Positions 1 through 8,878 of a stretch of DNA of 64,000 nucleotides are shown in pieces. The notes below the pieces were generated by a model, which was not told the origin of the DNA, searched no databases, and saw only the letters and a program-made list of their open reading frames with translations. The translations under genes and the position numbers were made by a program. The stretch lies in contig NZ_BMMU01000018.1 of the NCBI RefSeq assembly GCF_014646095.1, positions 62,358 through 126,357 of the forward strand. The letters are read 5' to 3'. Position 1 is the first letter of the stretch. Every line of letters begins with the position of its first letter. This DNA is from Streptomyces lacrimifluminis (GTDB taxonomy: Bacteria > Actinomycetota > Actinomycetes > Streptomycetales > Streptomycetaceae).

Positions 1-20
1 ACTACTGGGGTGCCCCCGGA

Positions 21-1433
21 TCAGCTCGCGGACTCCTTGACACCGGACACCTGGGCCGGGACCGCCGGCACCGGGGTTTCCTTCGCGTCGGACGCGGCGG
101 GGATGTCCGCCTCGTCCGGCGCGTCGTCCTCGTCCGAGATGACGATCTCCCGGTCCAGCACCTTCTTCGCGCGCTCCAGGTCCAGGGCGCCCTCCCAGCG
201 GGAGACCGCGAAGACGGCGACGCAGTTGCCGAGCAGGTTCGTCACGACACGCATCGAGTCCATGATGCGGTCGACGCCGAGGAGCAGGGCGACGGCCCCC
301 GCCGGGATGGCCCCGAGCGAGGAGGCGGTCGCGGACAGCGCGAGGAAGGCGGAACCGGGGATGCCGGCCATGCCCTTGCTGGTGAGCATGAGCACCAGGA
401 TCACGGTGACCTGCTGACCGAGGCTGAGGTCCACTCCCACGGCCTGGGCGATGAACAGGGTGCCGATGGAGAGATAGAGCGACGCGCCGTCGAGGTTGAA
501 GGAGTAGCCGGTGGGCAGCACCAGACCCACGGCGTCGTCGCGGGCGCCGGCCCTGCGCAGCTTCAGCATCACGCGCGGCATGACGGACTCGGTGGAGGCG
601 GTGCCGAGGGCGAGGAGCATCTCCTCACGGATGTAGCGGAGGAACTTCCAGAGGCTGAGCCCGGTGACCATCTTCAGAGCGACGGCGAGCAGCGCGATGA
701 AGAGCGCGGCAGCCGCATAGCAGAGGATGATGAGTTTGGCGTACGTCTCGATCACGCCGAGTCCGTACTGGCCGATCAGGACCGCCATCGCGCCGAACAC
801 CGCGATCGGGGCGAGTCGCATGATGAAGCCGACGACCGCGAAGATGATCTCCTGGGCCTGCTCGATGGCCGGCAGCACCTTCGGCACCTTGGTGTGGCCG
901 AGGTGGAGCAGGGCGGCGCCCACCAGACAGGCCAGGATCAGCACCTGGAGGAGCTCGTTCTCGGCGAAGGCACCGACGAAGCTGGTGGGAATCGCGTTGA
1001 CGACGAACTCGGTCGTCGAGGGCAGCGAGCCGCCGCCCGTCTTCGCGTCGATCGCCGAGGTGTCGAGCGTGGCCGGGTCGACGTTCATGCCCGAGCCGGG
1101 CTGGACGATGTTGGCGGCGAGGAGCCCGATGACCAGGGCGAGCGTGCTCGCCACCTCGAACCAGATCAGGGCCTTGAGGCCGATCCGGCCGAACGCCTTG
1201 AGATCTCCGGCCTTGGCGATGCCGACGACGACCACGCAGAACACGAGCGGCGAGATGATCGTCTTGATGAGCCGGGTGAAACCGTCGCCGAGCGGCTTGA
1301 GATCAGTGGCCACGCCGGGCCACAGCTTGCCGACGACGATGCCGAGCACAAGCGCGACGGCAACCTGCGCGAACAGAGAGGTACGCAGTATGCGTGCGAC
1401 GCGTCGCGGCAGGGACGGTACGGACTGCGGCAC
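21..1433 (-). CDS. dctA: C4-dicarboxylate:cation symporter, DctA family
   Basis: Membrane carrier that takes up C4-dicarboxylates (succinate, fumarate, malate) with protons or sodium. About 470 residues. Family motifs are present in order: the serine-rich re-entrant loop GTASTESVMPRVMLKL, the substrate/cation motif PTGYSFNLDGASLY, the second loop MLTSKGMAGIPGSAF and the late helix motif NLLGNCVAVFAVSRWEG. The C-terminal ~45 residues are acidic and Pro/Ala-rich, as in other actinobacterial members. Two in-frame GTG codons lie at 1439 and 1433; GGAGGA abuts the first and sits at normal spacing from the second, so 1433 is preferred. It is transcribed alone, away from neighbours with related function. 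The substrate is inferred from family. Confidence 0.93.
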   Translation of the reverse strand: MPQSVPSLPRRVARILRTSLFAQVAVALVLGIVVGKLWPGVATDLKPLGDGFTRLIKTIISPLVFCVVVVGIAKAGDLKAFGRIGLKALIWFEVASTLALVIGLLAANIVQPGSGMNVDPATLDTSAIDAKTGGGSLPSTTEFVVNAIPTSFVGAFAENELLQVLILACLVGAALLHLGHTKVPKVLPAIEQAQEIIFAVVGFIMRLAPIAVFGAMAVLIGQYGLGVIETYAKLIILCYAAAALFIALLAVALKMVTGLSLWKFLRYIREEMLLALGTASTESVMPRVMLKLRRAGARDDAVGLVLPTGYSFNLDGASLYLSIGTLFIAQAVGVDLSLGQQVTVILVLMLTSKGMAGIPGSAFLALSATASSLGAIPAGAVALLLGVDRIMDSMRVVTNLLGNCVAVFAVSRWEGALDLERAKKVLDREIVISDEDDAPDEADIPAASDAKETPVPAVPAQVSGVKESAS

Positions 1434-1573
1434 GAGCACTCCTCCAGGAAGTTTCTGGGATGCGGAAAAGTGCTTCCGCGTCGCACACTATTGAGGAATC
1501 ATGGATCCCGGCTGCAACCTGCGTATTTCAGCGGCGTAAATCATCGACCGTCCCCACCGCGCGCACAGCCCTC

Positions 1574-3202
1574 TCAGCAGCCGTCGCGGTCCTCCGTGAG
1601 CACCCCCTGCACGGTCACCAGCGAACGGTCGTGGCATCCGGCCGAGCCGAACAGCCGGTAGCGCTCGCTCGTCGTCCCGACGGCGTGACGCTGGTCGCGC
1701 GGCACGTTCGCCGTGTATGTCGCGTCGCCCGTGTACGCGTCGTCGAGCCACGACCACGCCGTACGCCGGCCTGCGAACGTCTCGGTGACGGCCTCCCGGT
1801 CGCCCAGCGCCAGCACGGTCCGCAGCCGGTCGCCCGCACCGAGCGTGGTCGTGCCGTCCATCGTGTACGTCCGCTGCGTGCGGGTCGCCCTGGCCGGCCC
1901 GCGTCCGTCGACGGTGACGTTCTCGGCGTCCGTCCAGGTGGCGGCCAGTCCGTCGGTGTTCTCGCCGTCGGTCCAGCGGTGCACGGAGGTGTTGGTGAGG
2001 GATCGGCCTACGGTGGTGACGACCCGGCCGTGCGAGGTGTCGACATACCCGGCGACGGTCAGCCGGTGAGCGGCGCCGGTGTCGAGACGGTGCTGCTCGT
2101 CGGCCGAACCAGGTGTGTACGTCGAGGAGTTGTCGAGGTCGCCCGCGTGGTGGGCGGTGAGCCTGCCGGTGACCCGCGCGCGCTCGGTGTCCTGCCAGAC
2201 GAGGACGTTGACGGGGCTGCTCCAGCCCGCCTGCCCTTCCGGAACACCGACGACGGAGACCTCCACGTCGTGCGGGCGACCGTCGTTGAGCAGCCCGGCG
2301 AAGGGGGTCAGATCGTATTCGATCGGTTTGATGTCGAAGGCGCGCGGCCCCGGAATCACGTACCAGAGAAAGGGGTTGGACCAGCCTCCGGTCCACACGG
2401 TCGGGAACGGGGCGGCGATTCCGGCCAGTTGGCCGTCGACCTTGATCTGCACCTCGCGGTACGGGCCGTCCGTGGCCTTGCAGGAGTAGGGGGCCGAGTC
2501 GGGGACGGTGAGGTACCAGTACTCCTCGCAGCCGCCGCCGGAGCCGGTCGCGTAGACCTCGGCGACGATGCGTTCACTGTTGCGCGGGGTGGTGAGGGTG
2601 CCGTCCTGGAGGGTGAGGACGCGGTCGGGAGTGTCCTTCGCGACGGGTGTGCCCGGATAGAACGTCAGCGTGACCTTGACGTCGAGGATGCCGGTGTAGG
2701 TGTCGTTGACAACGTTTCCGATGAGCATCTCTACGGGCTGGGCCCTACTGAGGGTGTCGCTGTAGCGCGTGACGTCCTTCTCGACGGACCAGGAGATGCC
2801 GTCGGGCGAAGGCTGCGGAGTGGAGGTACGGAGGACTTCGACGCCGCCGATGTGCAGATAGCCGAGTCGGTCGTACTGACGCCCCTTGACCCTGCCCTCC
2901 ATCCGCAGCACGACCTTGCTCCAGCCCGCACCGCAGCCTCTCGGGGGCTCGTACGCGCCCTCGTAGGGTGTGAAGTCCCTGAACTGGGCCTCGGCGACGG
3001 TGACTTCGCAGGAGGTGGAGCCGACCGGGCGGGTGACCGCGGGCGCGGCGGTGACCGGGTCGTGCCAGTCGGTGCCGAACTCGGCGGGTACGTCGACGGG
3101 CTGGGCCGCCGCCTCGGCCGACTGAGCGGGGTTCGCTCCTAGGAGGGTGCTCGCCAGGAGGGTCGCTCCGGCAAGCATGGACATGATGATCCGGCTTCTC
3201 AT
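1574..3202 (-). CDS. Secreted peptide-N4-asparagine amidase (PNGase A-like)
   Basis: Predicted exported enzyme of the peptide-N4-(N-acetyl-beta-glucosaminyl)asparagine amidase A family, which releases N-linked glycans from glycopeptides. 542 residues from the ATG at 3202. The N-terminus is a Sec-type signal (MRSRIIMSMLAGATLLAS followed by AQSAEA). The mature part carries family-typical stretches such as GAGWSKVVLRMEGRVKGRQ, RLGYLHIGGVEVLRTSTPQP, GISWSVEKDVTRY and MLIGNVVNDTYTGILDV in the N-terminal jelly-roll half. Family assignment is from recalled plant/fungal PNGase A features, not from a search. It is divergent from the ABC exporter genes, sharing the 3203-3404 gap. Likely substrates would be environmental glycoproteins; a role on self proteins is less likely. 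Confidence 0.8.
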   Translation of the reverse strand: MRSRIIMSMLAGATLLASTLLGANPAQSAEAAAQPVDVPAEFGTDWHDPVTAAPAVTRPVGSTSCEVTVAEAQFRDFTPYEGAYEPPRGCGAGWSKVVLRMEGRVKGRQYDRLGYLHIGGVEVLRTSTPQPSPDGISWSVEKDVTRYSDTLSRAQPVEMLIGNVVNDTYTGILDVKVTLTFYPGTPVAKDTPDRVLTLQDGTLTTPRNSERIVAEVYATGSGGGCEEYWYLTVPDSAPYSCKATDGPYREVQIKVDGQLAGIAAPFPTVWTGGWSNPFLWYVIPGPRAFDIKPIEYDLTPFAGLLNDGRPHDVEVSVVGVPEGQAGWSSPVNVLVWQDTERARVTGRLTAHHAGDLDNSSTYTPGSADEQHRLDTGAAHRLTVAGYVDTSHGRVVTTVGRSLTNTSVHRWTDGENTDGLAATWTDAENVTVDGRGPARATRTQRTYTMDGTTTLGAGDRLRTVLALGDREAVTETFAGRRTAWSWLDDAYTGDATYTANVPRDQRHAVGTTSERYRLFGSAGCHDRSLVTVQGVLTEDRDGC

Positions 3203-3404
3203 GGCCGGTGTTCTACGGGCAGTCGGCCCCGCGCGGCAATGAGGCGAACAACCGCCAATCGGGCCGAAACCACGCCTCTTGCCGGAAAACCGTTTGCCTC
3301 CGACCACACGGTGACGCGAACCTTTCACGGCCCGTTGTCGGCCTTTCCGACCCCCTCCCCCACACATCCACCCCCTCATGCGAGATGCGAGCCACTGGGA
3401 CGTC

Positions 3405-5210
3405 ATGAAGATCCAAGACCTTCCGTATCGAGACCCGGGTGTACCGGACGCACGCTCGGGCCCCAGATTTCTGTGGTGGCTCTTCCGCAACCAGCTCGGC
3501 GGTCAGCTCACCGCCCTCGCCTGGGGACTGGTGCACTTCGTGGCCGTCTCCGGACTGCCGTTCGGCGTCGGGTTCGCCGTCCAGGCCGTCGTCGACCGCT
3601 CGGGCGAGCGGCTGGCTCTCGCGGGCGGGCTGATGGTGCTGTGCGGGGTGGCCATCGCACTCGGCGACAGCATGCTGCACCGGGCCGCGGTCACCAACTG
3701 GATCACGGCGGCGGCCCGCGTCCAGCAGCTGCTGGCCCGCAGGACCGCCCAGCTGGGGTCGGCCCTGACGCGGCGCGTCGCGGCCGGTGAGGTCGTCGCG
3801 GTCTCCACGGGGGACGTGGAGAAGATCGGCTGGTTCGTGGAGGCCCTCTCCCGGTTCACGGCCGCGGCGGTGACCGTCGTACTGGTCTGCGTCGGCCTGT
3901 ACCTCTACCAGCCGGAGCTCGGCATCGTCGTCGCCGTGGGCATCCCGGTCCTCGCCATCGCCGTACTGCCGCTGCTGCCGCGAGCCACCCGGCGGGCCGA
4001 CTTCCAGCGTGAGAAGGCGGGCCGCGCGACCGAGCTGGCCTCGGACACCGTCGCGGGACTGCGCGTGCTGCGTGGCATCGGTGGCGAGGAACTCTTCCTC
4101 GACCGCTACCGCCGGGCCTCGCAGGAAGTGCGGCACGCGGCCGTGCGCAGCGCCCGTATGTGGGCGCTGATCTCGGCGATCCAGGTGCTCCTGCCCGGTC
4201 TGCTGATGATCGCGGTCGTCTGGCACGGCGTGCACCTGGCCGGGCAGGACCGGATCACCGTCGGCGAGCTCGTCACCGTGTACAGCGCGGTCATGCTGCT
4301 GACGTATCCGCTGCGGCACTTCGAGGAGATCGCCATGGCGTACTCCTTCTCCCGGCCCTCCGCGAAACGGGCCGCCCGGGTGCTGTCCCTGGAACGCGCC
4401 ACGGACACGGCGGGCTCGCGCGAGGCGGTGGTGCCGACCGGGGATCTGTACGACCCCGCGACCGGGCTGCTGGCACCCGCCGGATGTCTGACCGCCGTGG
4501 TGTGCGGCGATCCGGACGCGGCGGGTCTGCTGGCGGAACGGCTCGGCGGGCACCCGTCCGAGGAGGGCACGTCGGCGCTCCTCGGTGGCGTGCCGCTGGA
4601 CGAACTGCCGCTCTCCAGCACCCGCACGGCCGTCCTCGTCCAGGACAAGGACCCGGTGCTGCTCTCCGGTTCGCTGCGCGAGCTGCTCGACGTGCCCGCC
4701 TCGGGTGCGGTGACCGCCGCCGAAGCACTGGCCGCCGCACAGTGCGGGGACGTGCTGGAAGCGCTCGTGCAGGGTTCACTGGACGCCGAGGACCCGTTGG
4801 ACGCGCGGATCACCGAGCGTGGGCGGTCGTTGTCCGGCGGCCAGCGCCAGCGGCTGGCACTGGCGCGGTCGCTGATCACGGACCCCGGGGTGCTCGTGCT
4901 CGACGAACCGACGTCGGCCGTCGACTCGCACACCGAGGCCCGGATCGCCGACGGGGTGCGGGAGTTGCGCGCCGGCCGGACGACGGTCGTGTTCACCTCC
5001 TCGCCGTTGCTCCTGGACCACGCCGACCGGGTCGTGCTGATCCATGAGGGCGAGGTCGCGGCCGTCGGTGTGCACCGCGAACTGGTGCACAAGGAACCGC
5101 GGTACCGGGCCGTGGTGACCCGCGAGACCGAGGACGAGGAAGCCATCGGCCTCGAACTGGACGACCTGGAAGACCTGGAACAACTCAAGGAAATCGGAGA
5201 GACGGCATGA
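3405..5210 (+). CDS. ABC exporter half-transporter with degenerate Walker A
   Basis: First subunit of a heterodimeric type IV ABC exporter (transmembrane domain followed by nucleotide-binding domain), about 601 residues. The N-terminal ~300 residues hold the six-helix transmembrane domain. In the ATPase domain the P-loop region (about residues 366-378) reads VVCGDPDAAGLL, with no GxxGxGKS, so Walker A is lost. The signature LSGGQRQRLALARS (about residue 476) and Walker B VLVLDEPTSAVD are intact. Start chosen at the ATG at 3405 (MKIQDLPYRDPG); an in-frame ATG at 3378 is possible but adds a non-family leader. The stop overlaps the start of the partner gene in ATGA. The substrate is unknown; lipids, peptides or drugs are typical. 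Confidence 0.92.
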   Translation: MKIQDLPYRDPGVPDARSGPRFLWWLFRNQLGGQLTALAWGLVHFVAVSGLPFGVGFAVQAVVDRSGERLALAGGLMVLCGVAIALGDSMLHRAAVTNWITAAARVQQLLARRTAQLGSALTRRVAAGEVVAVSTGDVEKIGWFVEALSRFTAAAVTVVLVCVGLYLYQPELGIVVAVGIPVLAIAVLPLLPRATRRADFQREKAGRATELASDTVAGLRVLRGIGGEELFLDRYRRASQEVRHAAVRSARMWALISAIQVLLPGLLMIAVVWHGVHLAGQDRITVGELVTVYSAVMLLTYPLRHFEEIAMAYSFSRPSAKRAARVLSLERATDTAGSREAVVPTGDLYDPATGLLAPAGCLTAVVCGDPDAAGLLAERLGGHPSEEGTSALLGGVPLDELPLSSTRTAVLVQDKDPVLLSGSLRELLDVPASGAVTAAEALAAAQCGDVLEALVQGSLDAEDPLDARITERGRSLSGGQRQRLALARSLITDPGVLVLDEPTSAVDSHTEARIADGVRELRAGRTTVVFTSSPLLLDHADRVVLIHEGEVAAVGVHRELVHKEPRYRAVVTRETEDEEAIGLELDDLEDLEQLKEIGETA

Positions 5211-6988
5211 TCGGCGTGGCGCCACCGGCGTACGACCCGGCGGCCCCGACAACGGCGAGCACCCTGCCGGTCGGTGCCCCCGCGACCGTACGCGCCTACG
5301 TGGCCGAACTGTTCCGCAGGCACCGGCGTGCCTTCCTGCTCCTGGTCACCGTCAACACGGTCTCCGTGGTGGCCTCCATGGTCGGCCCGTACCTGCTGGG
5401 CGACCTCGTCGAGCGGGTCTCGGACGACGCCCGCGAAGTCCATCTGGAGCTCACCGTCGGCCTGTTCGCCGCCGCGCTGGTCGTACAGGCCGTGTTCGTA
5501 CGCCAGGTGCGGCTGCGCGGCGCGATGCTCGGCGAGCGGATGCTGGCCGACCTGCGCGAGGACTTCCTCGTCCGGGCGGTCGGGCTGCCGCCGGGTGTCC
5601 TGGAACGGGCAGGCACGGGTGACCTGCTCTCCCGCATCACGACCGACATCGACCGGCTCGCCAACGCGATGCGCGAGGCGGTGCCGCAGCTCGCCATCGG
5701 TGTGGTGTGGGCGGCACTGCTGCTCGGAGGTCTCGTGGTCACGGCACCGCCGCTGGCGCCGGCCGTGCTCCTCGCGGTGCCGCTGCTGGTGGTCGGCTGC
5801 CGCTGGTACTTCCGGCGCGCCCCCTCCGGCTACCGCTCGGAGGCCGCCGGGTACGCCGCTGTCGCCGCCGTGCTCGCGGAGACCGTGGACGCCGGGCGGA
5901 CCATCGAGGCCCACCGGCTGGGCGACCGCCGGATCGAGCTGTCGGACCGGCGGGTCAGGGAGTGGACGGCCTGGGAGCGCTACACGCTGTGGCTGCGGTG
6001 TGTGCTCTTCCCGGTCATCAACGCCACCCATGTGACGGTGCTGTGCTCGGTGCTGATGATCGGCGGGGTCTTCGTGCTCCAGGGCTGGATCGGCGTGGGC
6101 CAGCTGACCACGAGCGCTCTGCTCGCCCAGATGCTCGTCGACCCGGTGGGGATCATCCTGCGCTGGTACGACGAGCTCCAGGTCGCCCAGGTGTCGCTGG
6201 CCCGCCTGGTCGGCGTCCGGGACATCGAGCCGGACGCCGGTGACCCCTCGTTGGCCCCGGACGGGCGGGACGTGCACGCGGACCAGGTGCACTTCGGTTA
6301 CCGGGAGGGCGTGGACGTGCTGCGCAAGGTGTCCCTGGAGGTCGCGCCGGGCACCCGGCTGGCCCTGGTGGGCCCCTCCGGCGCGGGCAAGTCCACGCTG
6401 GGCAGGCTGCTCGCCGGGATCTACGCGCCCCGGACCGGCCGGATCACCCTGGGCGGCGCCGAGCTGTCCAGGATGCCCGCCGAGGAGGTCCGCTCGCACG
6501 TCGCGCTGGTCAACCAGGAGCACCACGTCTTCGTCGGCTCCCTGCGCGACAACCTGCTGCTGGCCCGGACGGACGCAGGGGACGCCGAGCTGTGGGCGGC
6601 GCTGGGCGCGGTCGACGCGGACGGCTGGGCCCGGGCGCTGGACGACGGCCTGGACACCGAGGTCGGTTCGGGCGGGTTCGCGCTCACCCCGGCGCAGGCC
6701 CAGCAGATCGCGCTGGCCCGGCTGGTCCTGGCCGACCCGCACACACTGGTCCTGGACGAGGCGACCTCCCTCCTCGACCCGCGCGCGGCGCGTCATCTGG
6801 AGCGGTCCCTGGCAAGGGTCCTGGACGGCCGTACGGTCGTCGCCATCGCCCACCGACTGCACACGGCCCATGACGCGGACGTCATCGCCGTGGTGGAGAA
6901 CGGCCGGATCAGCGAGCTGGGCAGCCACGACGAGCTGGTCGCGGCGGACGGGGCGTACGCGGCGCTGTGGCGGTCGTGGCACGGGTGA
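5207..6988 (+). CDS. ABC exporter half-transporter with degenerate signature motif
   Basis: Second subunit of the heterodimeric exporter, 593 residues, translationally coupled to the first by an ATGA overlap. The transmembrane domain spans roughly residues 30-320. Walker A is perfect (GPSGAGKST, residues 389-397, Lys395). The signature is degenerate: LTPAQ (about 493-497) replaces LSGGQ. Walker B and the D-loop are present (TLVLDEATSLLD), as is the switch histidine (AIAHRL). Combined with the partner, Walker A here plus LSGGQ there gives one consensus ATP site, while both halves of the other site are broken. This asymmetry is a known feature of heterodimeric exporters of the TM287/288 type. 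Confidence 0.93.
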   Translation: MIGVAPPAYDPAAPTTASTLPVGAPATVRAYVAELFRRHRRAFLLLVTVNTVSVVASMVGPYLLGDLVERVSDDAREVHLELTVGLFAAALVVQAVFVRQVRLRGAMLGERMLADLREDFLVRAVGLPPGVLERAGTGDLLSRITTDIDRLANAMREAVPQLAIGVVWAALLLGGLVVTAPPLAPAVLLAVPLLVVGCRWYFRRAPSGYRSEAAGYAAVAAVLAETVDAGRTIEAHRLGDRRIELSDRRVREWTAWERYTLWLRCVLFPVINATHVTVLCSVLMIGGVFVLQGWIGVGQLTTSALLAQMLVDPVGIILRWYDELQVAQVSLARLVGVRDIEPDAGDPSLAPDGRDVHADQVHFGYREGVDVLRKVSLEVAPGTRLALVGPSGAGKSTLGRLLAGIYAPRTGRITLGGAELSRMPAEEVRSHVALVNQEHHVFVGSLRDNLLLARTDAGDAELWAALGAVDADGWARALDDGLDTEVGSGGFALTPAQAQQIALARLVLADPHTLVLDEATSLLDPRAARHLERSLARVLDGRTVVAIAHRLHTAHDADVIAVVENGRISELGSHDELVAADGAYAALWRSWHG

Positions 6989-7129
6989 CGCACGGGTGAT
7001 CGGGCGGCGGGGCGGGGCCGGCTCGGCTCCGTCCCGTTGCGCGGTCCCGACGGTGGGTGGAACGCTGGAAGCGGCTGCCCGCCCATCCCGGCGGCGCCGG
7101 GGCCGGTCCCCACCCACCTGGAGGTACCC

Positions 7130-7600
7130 GTGGACAGTGACGAGGGATGGGGAGACGACGTCTACCAGCCCGACGGATCCGAGGTACAGGACGACGCGGG
7201 CCTCCTGGACGCCGAGGACACCCTGGTCACCGACGGGGTCGACGACCCCCTCGACCGTGGCTGGTCCCCTCCGGACCGGCCCTGGGCGGTGGAGCGCACC
7301 GGTGTGACGGCGGCGGAGCGACGGCAGGGCGAGACCCTGGACCAGCGCCTCGCCGAGGAACTGCCGGACATCGCGGCATCGGACGGCGACGGCATCGGCG
7401 ACTGTGCGGGCACGGACGGCGAGCCGCTGGACAACGAGGTGGGCGCCGCCCGCTCGGGCCGCCTGGTGGCCCCGAACGAGGGCGCGCACGAGGACGGGGA
7501 GAGCGGGCTGATCGCCACCGACGTGGGTATCGACGGCGCCGCGGCCTCGGCCGAGGAGGCCGCGATGCACATCGTCGACGAGGACGCCCTGTCCGGCTGA
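7130..7600 (+). CDS. DUF5709 family protein
   Basis: Soluble, very acidic protein of 156 residues in the DUF5709 family, common in actinobacteria and of unknown function. The GTG at 7130 is chosen because GGAGG lies at 7120-7124. The start region (DEGWGDDVYQPDGSEVQDD) and the stretch LDAEDTLVTDGVDDPLDRGW followed by WSPPDRPWAVE and GETLDQRLAEELPD match the family pattern as recalled. No transmembrane segment, signal peptide or catalytic motif is visible. It is followed 57 bp later by the gene for L31 type B on the same strand. Confidence 0.8.
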   Translation: MDSDEGWGDDVYQPDGSEVQDDAGLLDAEDTLVTDGVDDPLDRGWSPPDRPWAVERTGVTAAERRQGETLDQRLAEELPDIAASDGDGIGDCAGTDGEPLDNEVGAARSGRLVAPNEGAHEDGESGLIATDVGIDGAAASAEEAAMHIVDEDALSG

Positions 7601-7657
7601 CCGGCCCCCACACGCAAGGGCCCGGTGGGGCCACCAGGCCGAGCGAGGAGTACGCGC

Positions 7658-7915
7658 ATGCAGCAGGACAAGCAGCCCGCCTACCAGCCTGTCGTCTTCC
7701 GGGACCGGGCCGCCGGATACGCCTTCCTGACCCGGTCCACCGCGACGAGCGAGCAGACCATCGAATGGGACGACGGCAAGACCTACCCGGTCGTGGACGT
7801 GGAGATCTCCTCCGAGAGCCATCCGTTCTACACCGGCAGGGCCCGGACGGTGGACACCGAGGGCCGCGTCGCCGCCTTCGAACGGCGATACGGCGACGGG
7901 GAGAGCCAGGGCTGA
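7658..7915 (+). CDS. rpmE2: 50S ribosomal protein L31 type B
   Basis: Zinc-free form of ribosomal protein L31 (C- type), 85 residues. It contains no cysteine, so the zinc-binding CxxC pair of the C+ paralogue is absent. Family features are PVVFRDRAAGYAFLTRSTAT, IEWDDGKTYPVVDVEISSES and HPFYTGRARTVDTEGRVAAF. The ATG at 7658 follows GCGAGGAG. In Streptomyces such genes are often derepressed by Zur under zinc starvation so that zinc can be spared, but no Zur-like palindrome is evident in the 57 bp upstream. The stop codon lies inside the stem of the terminator at 7906-7935. Confidence 0.93.
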   Translation: MQQDKQPAYQPVVFRDRAAGYAFLTRSTATSEQTIEWDDGKTYPVVDVEISSESHPFYTGRARTVDTEGRVAAFERRYGDGESQG

Positions 7916-7935
7916 GACGGCTGTCTCAGCCCTGG
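7906..7935. terminator. Bidirectional hairpin between L31 and DUF457 genes
   Basis: Perfect 13-bp inverted repeat: CCAGGGCTGAGAC (7906-7918) pairs with 7923-7935 around the loop GGCT. It sits between two convergent genes and can serve both strands. The L31 stop codon (7913-7915) is inside the left arm. Confidence 0.8.
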
Positions 7936-7938
7936 GCC

Positions 7939-8733
7939 TCAGATGAGGTTGAGTGCCGCCGCGCAGCCCACTCCCCCGAGCAGCATGAACGCCGGCATGA
8001 GCACCTTCAGCTCAACCCAGCTGCCCGCCCGGAAGCGCAGCGCCTTCGGCGGGCCGATCGGGTACCAGCGCTTGCGGCCGATCGGGACGGGCCACAGGAC
8101 CGGGCAGCCCGACACCGTCAGCGCGTCCCCGATGTCGTGCACCAGCCCGCCGAGCACGATCGGCAGCCCGAGCCACAGATACGTCTGCCCCGGGTCCGTG
8201 AACAGCCAGTCCGCGCCGTTGCCCGGCTTGTCCAGGACGCCGGCCAGGATCCAGGCAGTGGTCGCTGCCAGCAGCCAGACCAGGACGTCGGCGCTGGAAC
8301 CGCGCGTCGCCCGCCACAGCAGGCCCTCGATGGCGAGCACGATGTGCACGAAGAGGATCGCCAGCACCGCCCAGCGGCCTCCGGTGATCGCCGCCGCGGA
8401 GGCGCCCCCACCGATCAGGACCGCCCACAGCCAGGTGTGCGTCAGCGTCCGGTGCCCGCCCGAGCGGCGCGGGTCGCCCTGCTTCTTCGTCGCCTTGTAG
8501 ACGGCGTAGGAGAGCTTGTCGACGATCTCGCACAGGCCGCGCGAGACCGGGCCGAAGGCACGCGAGATCGTCGCCGCCTTGTGGTCGAGGTCCGGGCCGA
8601 GTGCGGCACCGGCACAGATCAGGGCACCGACCAGGACCACCGGCCAAGGCATCGGCTTGCCGGCCGCGGCCGCGGCGGCTCCGACCCCGAGCCAGGCCGC
8701 GGCCCCCGAGAGTGAGTGTGCTGGTCCCATCAT
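7939..8733 (-). CDS. Membrane-bound metal-dependent hydrolase-like protein (DUF457/YdjM)
   Basis: Integral membrane protein of 264 residues related to the DUF457 / YdjM 'metal-dependent hydrolase' group. Several hydrophobic segments are visible (for example around VVLVGALICAGAALG and WAVLAILFVHIVLAIEGLLW). Conserved polar positions are GPAHSLSG near the N-terminus, GPDLDHKAATIS and GHRTLTHTW, the His/Asp pattern used to infer metal binding. The family has no firm enzymatic role. The tandem ATG pair at 8733/8730 is taken as start because the conserved region begins at MGPAHSLSG. It is divergent from the helicase gene at 8879; their promoters must share the 8734-8878 gap. Confidence 0.85.
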   Translation of the reverse strand: MMGPAHSLSGAAAWLGVGAAAAAAGKPMPWPVVLVGALICAGAALGPDLDHKAATISRAFGPVSRGLCEIVDKLSYAVYKATKKQGDPRRSGGHRTLTHTWLWAVLIGGGASAAAITGGRWAVLAILFVHIVLAIEGLLWRATRGSSADVLVWLLAATTAWILAGVLDKPGNGADWLFTDPGQTYLWLGLPIVLGGLVHDIGDALTVSGCPVLWPVPIGRKRWYPIGPPKALRFRAGSWVELKVLMPAFMLLGGVGCAAALNLI

Positions 8734-8878
8734 GGCCGTGTCCCGCCCTATTCCTCGTACGCCGCTGTCCAGTTGACCGGGTGCGCTGACGCTCCGTCGG
8801 CGACACAGCGTATCGGCCATGATCTTCGGACTGGCATCCGATTCCCCCTTCACCTGGGATCACAGGCAAGATGGGGGC

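Noticed and set aside
7601..7657. Possible Zur box before the L31 type B gene
   Set aside because: Searched because such genes are often Zur-controlled; no palindrome close to the consensus was found in this short gap.
4106..7822. Very long minus-strand open frame (1238 codons) opposite the ABC exporter genes
   Set aside because: Typical antisense frame of a high-GC genome: low-complexity Arg/Gly/Asp-rich product, no ribosome binding site, and the plus strand holds two genes with clear family motifs.
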